The position numbers and the translations under genes are program-made. From NCBI GenBank assembly GCA_023134875.1, contig JAGLUH010000178.1:1-11991 (forward strand): a stretch of 11,991 bases of DNA, in the 5' to 3' direction. Numbering within the stretch: the first letter of the stretch is position 1; each line of letters begins with the position of its first letter. Origin of the DNA: Candidatus Zixiibacteriota bacterium. Its GTDB lineage: Bacteria; Zixibacteria; MSB-5A5; CAIYYT01. The notes beneath the pieces are model-generated. The model did not search any database, was not told the DNA's origin, and saw only the letters and a list, made by a program, of their open reading frames with translations. Below are positions 6,278 to 11,991 of the stretch, piece after piece.

Positions 6278-9200
6278 TTACTCCTTGACAACCGCTATTT
6301 TGATGATGACGTCATCCGTATCGTTGCCGTTCTTGGTCTTGACGTGAACAAGATAGACACCGGTTGCCACCTCGGTTCCACCCAAAGTCGAGCCGTTCCA
6401 CGTGACTTCGTTGTCGCCTTTACCCATTTGTCTGTTCGATGACAGGTGCGTAACCTTGTTGCCAGCCAGGTCGTATACCGTGATGTCAACCTTCGCGGGC
6501 TCGTTCAGCTCGAACTTGATCGTGGCGGCCTCGTGCCGCGGATGAAACGGGTTCGGGAAGCTGTAATAGTTGGTGACTTCAAGCTTGGTCTTCTCCCAAT
6601 CCGGCTCATCGAACAAAGGCAGGATGCGCACGTTGCCGACCTTATCCGTCAGGTGAATCTCACAATGGATACCATCGGTCGGATAGTAATAGAGCATTCC
6701 CGCTTCGCCGTTGGTGAAGTAGTAGAACTCACCCTCGGCATCGACATCAGCCGGTGAGGAAGCCATGCCAGTCAACAGCGTGCCTTCCTCGTAGATGTAC
6801 AAGGTGTTGAAGCCGGAGCCATCCTCGGTCAACCTGAAGATCAACCGGCCGGAACCATCATCCGGCTGCACGATAACACTCGGAGCGTCGTAGTCAACCC
6901 CAAGAATCTGCAGGTGCGGACTGGTCTGGTTGCCGACGCAGTCGTAGACACCGCCGCCGTTCTTGTAGAACTCGTCGTAGTTGTCATAATAGGACGGGTC
7001 AATACCCTCACCCTCAACACAACTACAGTCGCGGGTGCCGTCGTAAATGGCGACCAGGATAGCGCGCTCATCGTCAAGCTCGTAGGTGGTGGAGATCGTC
7101 ACTGTGTTGCCAGTGCGGTAATCCTGTATCTGGCCGGGGAAGAAGGTCTGCATAAAGACCAGTCTCTCCTTGCCAACGTACGGACTATCATTACCACCGG
7201 CGGTCGTATCGCCCTTCGTGATGAAGAAGATGTCGACATAGACGGAATCCCATTCAACACCGGAGAGATCGTCAGTGATAGTGAAGGAGAACTCCGGATT
7301 CTTGGAAACGTAGCCGTTCGCAAAGTCGACATCAGGCGACAGACAGTCTACCGTAATCGGATCCTCAATGGAGTAGCAGCGCAACTGCGTATCCTGGATC
7401 CTCAGGGAGACTGTGTGGTCACCGCAGGCAAGCGGTGCGATGTAATGGGTGGTGTCATACCATTCGTGCCAGGTGTACCACCAGTTAACATCCCACCACA
7501 TGTTATCGACGGTGAAGAACCAGGGATGCATAAAGAAGCGCACCTTACCGGCTTCCTCATCGAGGGTGACTATCCAGCCATCGGCAGTCTCGAGCGCCGT
7601 AGTGGGCGTCTCAAGTTTGCCGGTTGCCTGCCAGGAGGTGTCGGTATAAATCCGCTTACCGTCAATCCGGATCTCCAGGTAGTCCCAATCAAGCGTATTA
7701 TCGAAGATCTCCGGGAAGCTGTACTCGAATATCGGTCTGCCATTGGTGTAAGTATCACCACACCACGGGTAGATCCACTCACGGGCGGCGTCAAAGCAGA
7801 TCTCGCTGGTCTGTACTTTGACAACAGCGAAGAAGCCGGACAGACACTCAGCCGCGAATTCAACGGTGTGATTCCCAGTGTCGAATCCTTCCACCCAGGA
7901 GGGGAAGAAGATTTCGGTGTCCGACCAGGTGCCGTTATAGTAGTACATCACCCGCAGCGATTCGGCCGGCGCATCCACACTGGGATCGTAGGCCATCTTA
8001 ATAGTCGCGTAACGATTATCTAAGCCGCAGAGATCACCATTGCAGCCGGTGTTGCCGACATAGTACATCTTGTCGCCGTTGGCATTGCCGACCGGCACAA
8101 TCCAGACATCCTGGTGTACTGATGGTGGTGCCAGGTCTCCCTCCCAGATGGTCAGGAGCTCAGACGAGCCGCCCCAGTCATTGGTGAACTCAGGCGGTAC
8201 GGTGACGCAGACGTTGTCGCCGTCGCCGCAGACCTCACCGCCGCTGCCGAGATTCTCGGTGAGCCAGTAGAAGTCAATATGCTCTTCGAGCGAGAAACCG
8301 GTAGTACCGTCGCCGTCGAAGATGAACACGTGACCCCAGCCCCAGCCGCCATTGTTGACTACTACGTCGAAGTCAAACGGGCCGGCATATTGCATGTTCG
8401 CACCCTGTTGCGGTATGGAACGGAACTCGACAAAATCCCAGTCCCACGTATCATTGAATACGTTGTATTCCAGCAGGACACCGAACGGCATGCCGTAGCT
8501 CGAGGTCGCCGTGGCTAGGCCGTCCATATCACAGGTCTCGCCTTCCCAGGTCTTCTGCATGGAGGAAGGACCGAAATCGGTCGGATTCGAAGTCACGACA
8601 GCTGTATCGTTGGTGATTGTCAGCCCCAGTTCAGGCGAATCACACTGATTGTAGTTGACGTCGACAGCTACCAGTCTCACCAGGCAGTCGCCGTCGCCCG
8701 GATTCCAGAGAGCCTGGAATATGCCGTACTGAGTCCACACGTTGTTGTAGAACATATTCTTGGTGTGAACGCGGTCGGCGATACCGATCGGAATCCAGGT
8801 CGTACCGTTGTCGGTACTGTACTGGAACTGAACGGTAGCGCTGGCTTCCGAGACACCGACTATCCGGCTATGATAGAACCCGGAGACCAGACAGACTGGC
8901 GGGACATCGTCATAGAGAAAGAAAGAATCAATCTCCGTGGTCGCTTGGTTGAGGACGGCATCCCAACCCATGGCGATTATATAGTACCAACCGCCGGCCA
9001 GGCCACTCGTGGCCCAGTTGAAGGTTGTGTAGCCGGAAGAATGAGGCGAGCCGTAGAAGATCTCGTTCCAGGCCGGTGGATTGGTGGTTGTCGAGACATA
9101 AATACCAAGCGCTGACATACCGGAGTTGACCAGATCAGAAGGCCCGTTCGGTGACAATGTGTCAAACGCCGCAATAGTGAATGTCAGGTCGCTGCCAACC

Positions 9201-11991
9201 GGCGCGCTGACGACCGGATCGTTGTTGTTCTCGGCGTCGGCACTGAAGATCTCGGTCAACCGGACCAGCGGCGCCGTCACGTCGTTGTAACACATGATCC
9301 AGGGCGAGTAACCCGTTCTATCGGCGTGGTTGGCTACCACAGCGCGGAAATGATAGAAACCGTCACCGCAGAAAGCCCCATTTAGAGCCTCGCCATCACC
9401 GCCGTATTTCGGCGAATCTTCACCTGGGCAGTACCACTGTTTCTCGTACGGCGGATAGTTGTCGGCCGCCCCGTCGAAGTAAGTAAACGCCGTGTGCGAC
9501 TGAGTGATCCGCTTGTACTGGAAGTCCACCCAGGCCACGCCGGATGTGGTGCTGACCTCAGCCTTGAAGACCGGATGCGACGGCTCTCTCAGGAAAGTCG
9601 GTCGCTCGGCGAAGGTGGTGTCAGAACCTTCAGGCGAAGTGATCGAGACGGTCGGCACGAAGTTCCGCAGTTTGACCGTGATCTGCGGGTTGTCATCCGC
9701 CGAAGTGACATTGTCATTCTGGTCTGTCACTTCGAAACCGAGACGATAATCGTCATCGGGGACCTCATTCAGAGTGTGCCAAGTTGCCGGGAACTGATAG
9801 CCCTGACCGGAGCCACTGGCCCAGACCGTAGCGATGTCGGTCCAGGTGCCGTTTGCAGCCTCGGACTCAAGCATGTACTTGTAGACGACTTTCTTGTAGG
9901 TGTCGCCGTTAAGAGCAAAGAGCTTCAGACTGACATCACAGCAGACGAAGTCGTCGGCTTCCGGCTCATCCCACCAGGCCATGCCGGGATAATCGTCCAG
10001 CACCCAGCAGGTGATGACATCGGTGGTCTGCTGACCCAGACTATCGGTCAGCGTCGCCCTGATGTAGCTCTGGTATTCGTCGTTCATGACATGCTCAGAG
10101 CGGATCAGCCCCAGCGCAAACGGATCGAACTGGACTTTCCACAATGAGTCGGGTTCAGTAGACTCGCCGACGAAGACATAACCACCTGTTACCGGTGACC
10201 AGAACTCGTATCCGACCTTCATCGCGTTCAGGTCGTTGAGCGAGTCGAGCGTCACCGAATAGACTGTGAGCATATCACCCATCTTGGCGTAGACAACGCC
10301 AGTGCCGCCCAGCAGCAGCGATGGCGTGACGAACTTTATCGTGTCGGTGTAGAACTCGCAAATCGCTACCTGCGGCGCGCCGCAGTCAAGCGTGAAGAGC
10401 ATCTTCGACACGTCGGCGGGCGTGGTCAGGTCGATCGGGTTGGCCCACGGGTTCTGCCAGAAGGTGTAGTCGTCAAACTGGCCGTCGCCGTCATTGTCAT
10501 CATAGACGTTTCCGGAGACATCGGTTACCTTGATGCGCAGCTTGTACTCGAAGCCGCACGGAGCGGCACACCAGATCGTGTCGCCCTCCTCTGTACCGCA
10601 CATCATCGGGAACAAGATGGTATCAAGCTCTGTTATGAGCGACTGAGTCTCACCGGATATGATCTTGGGTCCCCAGTTGAATGTCCAGATCGAGTTGTTC
10701 TGGGCGGGGATACCGGTGCCGAGATAGTTGTACCACTTGGCGAGGTCGACTGAGTCGCGGAAGGCAAGGAAGAACTCGACCTTGGCGACATCAACCTCAG
10801 CGCCGGTGATCTCGGCGATCATCTCCACAACGCCGCCGTTGACTCCCGGAGCGATATGCCAGCCGCCGTTGATCAGCACTGCCTGCGGGACTTCGAGCCG
10901 CATCAGCGGGGCATCCGGATCGAGCCAGACCTTGATCCAGGGCGAAACCGACCAGTTGCCGACCTCGTCATAGACCTTGGCATAGAGCCAGACCCAACCC
11001 TCGGAAAGGCTGGAGTTGTTCCACATGACCTCAAAGTAGGCCCCGTAGGTGCCGTCCTCGCCAATCTTGACCGTATCGGTCATATCATAGCTGACATAGA
11101 AGAACTCGCAGCGAATCGGGTTATCAGGATCATAGGAAGTACTCAACAGGGTTGCCTGGACAGGCACGCTGTTAAGCGAGCTCTTGGCGATCGGCACTCT
11201 CTGGTAGGCGGTCGGATAGGAAATCCTGATATCAGGAGCGGTAACATCGGGAACGCAGAGTTCCACCATATCGAGTCCAACAGCCATGTTCCTGGTGTCG
11301 GTGACTCTTACGTACAGAGTTGTTTCGTAGGTGCCGTTGCCGGTCTTCGGCCAGTCGGTGACGCTGAAATCAAAGCTGTAAGGCATTGTCACAGTATCAG
11401 CGTAGTGGATTCGCACCGAATCACGGATACCGACGGTCTCGATAATCACCCAGGCATCCAGAATATAAACCGGATCGGTAGTACCGCCGTGCACATCGAC
11501 AACGGCTGTATTGACGCTGTCTCTCCAGACGTCATAGCCGCAATCGGGGTCCTGCGGGTGGGTGGCGCCGTTGATCGAGATGATGTCAGCGTCAACCGCC
11601 ATTGCGTTCCAGTAGAACACGAAAGCGCCGCAGGAATCCTTGGCGGTAGTCCAGTCAAGGCGGTTGCCGGCATTATCGATAGTGATAATGTAGGCTTCGT
11701 ACTCGCCATTGTAGAACGGCGTAAGGCCAGGGATGGGGTACACGCCGGTGTCATTATTGAAGTAGAATAACTTGTGTCCCGGGCCTCCTTGCGGCGCTAC
11801 CGTGCCGGTGCTATCCCATTCACCCCAGACCTCGGGGCTCTCCGTCAGCTTCTTGCGGAACTTGACGTAGGCCGAAGCAAGGTCGGTGGCGTCCGTAGTT
11901 ACCGTCAAATATAGCGGCTTGTTGGGACCGTACCAATCGCCTGATGCCGGCCATATCACACACGCGTGATCAGCCCAGGCATCGGCAGTGG
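6278..11991 (-). CDS. Giant secreted multi-Ig-like protein with C-terminal FlgD/T9SS type-A-like domain (partial, N-terminus off right edge)
   Basis: About 1,903 residues are encoded and the frame stays open to the right edge. The GTG near 11959 is therefore just an internal codon and the signal peptide is not visible. Most of the protein is a chain of beta-sandwich-like modules. Modules begin with linkers such as DVTAPDI, DPDAPLM, NDVTAPLVR and DYDAPSV, and many end in a YxxxVxDxxGN-type strand (IDNAGN, VYDEVGN, VTDVSGN, LTDKVGN). The last ~99 residues (about 6281-6577) form a FlgD Ig-like / type-A sorting-like domain: FPNPFHP, VDITVYDLAGNKV, EVTWNGS, ATGVYLVHV, ending KIAVVKE. A DDNDGDGQFDD loop (10469-10501) resembles a calcium site. 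It has about 33 cysteines and many Trp and Asp residues, fitting an extracellular location. No enzymatic domain is recognised. A surface adhesin or structural protein is plausible but unproven. Confidence 0.85.
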   Translation of the reverse strand, partial: TADAWADHACVIWPASGDWYGPNKPLYLTVTTDATDLASAYVKFRKKLTESPEVWGEWDSTGTVAPQGGPGHKLFYFNNDTGVYPIPGLTPFYNGEYEAYIITIDNAGNRLDWTTAKDSCGAFVFYWNAMAVDADIISINGATHPQDPDCGYDVWRDSVNTAVVDVHGGTTDPVYILDAWVIIETVGIRDSVRIHYADTVTMPYSFDFSVTDWPKTGNGTYETTLYVRVTDTRNMAVGLDMVELCVPDVTAPDIRISYPTAYQRVPIAKSSLNSVPVQATLLSTSYDPDNPIRCEFFYVSYDMTDTVKIGEDGTYGAYFEVMWNNSSLSEGWVWLYAKVYDEVGNWSVSPWIKVWLDPDAPLMRLEVPQAVLINGGWHIAPGVNGGVVEMIAEITGAEVDVAKVEFFLAFRDSVDLAKWYNYLGTGIPAQNNSIWTFNWGPKIISGETQSLITELDTILFPMMCGTEEGDTIWCAAPCGFEYKLRIKVTDVSGNVYDDNDGDGQFDDYTFWQNPWANPIDLTTPADVSKMLFTLDCGAPQVAICEFYTDTIKFVTPSLLLGGTGVVYAKMGDMLTVYSVTLDSLNDLNAMKVGYEFWSPVTGGYVFVGESTEPDSLWKVQFDPFALGLIRSEHVMNDEYQSYIRATLTDSLGQQTTDVITCWVLDDYPGMAWWDEPEADDFVCCDVSLKLFALNGDTYKKVVYKYMLESEAANGTWTDIATVWASGSGQGYQFPATWHTLNEVPDDDYRLGFEVTDQNDNVTSADDNPQITVKLRNFVPTVSITSPEGSDTTFAERPTFLREPSHPVFKAEVSTTSGVAWVDFQYKRITQSHTAFTYFDGAADNYPPYEKQWYCPGEDSPKYGGDGEALNGAFCGDGFYHFRAVVANHADRTGYSPWIMCYNDVTAPLVRLTEIFSADAENNNDPVVSAPVGSDLTFTIAAFDTLSPNGPSDLVNSGMSALGIYVSTTTNPPAWNEIFYGSPHSSGYTTFNWATSGLAGGWYYIIAMGWDAVLNQATTEIDSFFLYDDVPPVCLVSGFYHSRIVGVSEASATVQFQYSTDNGTTWIPIGIADRVHTKNMFYNNVWTQYGIFQALWNPGDGDCLVRLVAVDVNYNQCDSPELGLTITNDTAVVTSNPTDFGPSSMQKTWEGETCDMDGLATATSSYGMPFGVLLEYNVFNDTWDWDFVEFRSIPQQGANMQYAGPFDFDVVVNNGGWGWGHVFIFDGDGTTGFSLEEHIDFYWLTENLGSGGEVCGDGDNVCVTVPPEFTNDWGGSSELLTIWEGDLAPPSVHQDVWIVPVGNANGDKMYYVGNTGCNGDLCGLDNRYATIKMAYDPSVDAPAESLRVMYYYNGTWSDTEIFFPSWVEGFDTGNHTVEFAAECLSGFFAVVKVQTSEICFDAAREWIYPWCGDTYTNGRPIFEYSFPEIFDNTLDWDYLEIRIDGKRIYTDTSWQATGKLETPTTALETADGWIVTLDEEAGKVRFFMHPWFFTVDNMWWDVNWWYTWHEWYDTTHYIAPLACGDHTVSLRIQDTQLRCYSIEDPITVDCLSPDVDFANGYVSKNPEFSFTITDDLSGVEWDSVYVDIFFITKGDTTAGGNDSPYVGKERLVFMQTFFPGQIQDYRTGNTVTISTTYELDDERAILVAIYDGTRDCSCVEGEGIDPSYYDNYDEFYKNGGGVYDCVGNQTSPHLQILGVDYDAPSVIVQPDDGSGRLIFRLTEDGSGFNTLYIYEEGTLLTGMASSPADVDAEGEFYYFTNGEAGMLYYYPTDGIHCEIHLTDKVGNVRILPLFDEPDWEKTKLEVTNYYSFPNPFHPRHEAATIKFELNEPAKVDITVYDLAGNKVTHLSSNRQMGKGDNEVTWNGSTLGGTEVATGVYLVHVKTKNGNDTDDVIIKIAVVKE

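Noticed and set aside
6914..8023. Open frame of 369 codons on the + strand
   Set aside because: It is antisense to the giant protein; its composition mirrors the complementary codons and no domain is recognisable.
10856..11770. Open frame of 304 codons on the + strand
   Set aside because: It is antisense to the Ig-like modules of the giant protein, with no domain and no convincing ribosome site.

Overview
The window has five protein-coding genes, all on the minus strand: dnaA (C-terminal end off the left edge), mrp, lon, an outer-membrane beta-barrel gene, and a very large secreted protein gene (N-terminal end off the right edge). All five frames are open with no frameshift visible. The host looks like a Gram-negative bacterium: there is an outer-membrane protein with a signal peptide and terminal Phe. 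The PorV/PorQ-type barrel beside a giant Ig-like protein ending in a FlgD/type-A-like C-terminal domain suggests the Fibrobacteres-Chlorobi-Bacteroidetes lineage or a related candidate phylum (Zixibacteria-like). That placement is inference and rests on domain style only.

Left part (1-1388): dnaA reads leftward from 1009. Upstream of it, about 380 bp without a gene separates it from mrp. The dnaA-proximal half holds AT-rich sequence, interleaved AGGTT/AACCT arms and four DnaA-box-like nonamers in one orientation, so it is a candidate origin or DnaA autoregulatory region. The mrp-proximal half shows nothing convincing.

Middle (1389-5308): lon and mrp are 22 bp apart and probably form an operon. 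Lon is a complete LonA-type ATP-dependent protease. Mrp/ApbC is a P-loop iron-sulfur carrier ATPase that here lacks the family's cysteine pair. Upstream of lon, a gap of about 400 bp carries a weak promoter candidate, several perfect small hairpins, and the intrinsic terminator of the neighbouring transcription unit.

Right part (5309-11991): a giant multi-domain extracellular protein (at least 1,900 residues) is followed after 72 bp by a PorV/PorQ-like outer-membrane barrel. Both probably lie on one transcript ending at the terminator near 5242-5277, with a perfect 12-bp hairpin between them. The most interesting reading is a secreted or surface-anchored giant protein made together with an outer-membrane partner. 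No defence system, mobile element, CRISPR array, tRNA or rRNA is visible.
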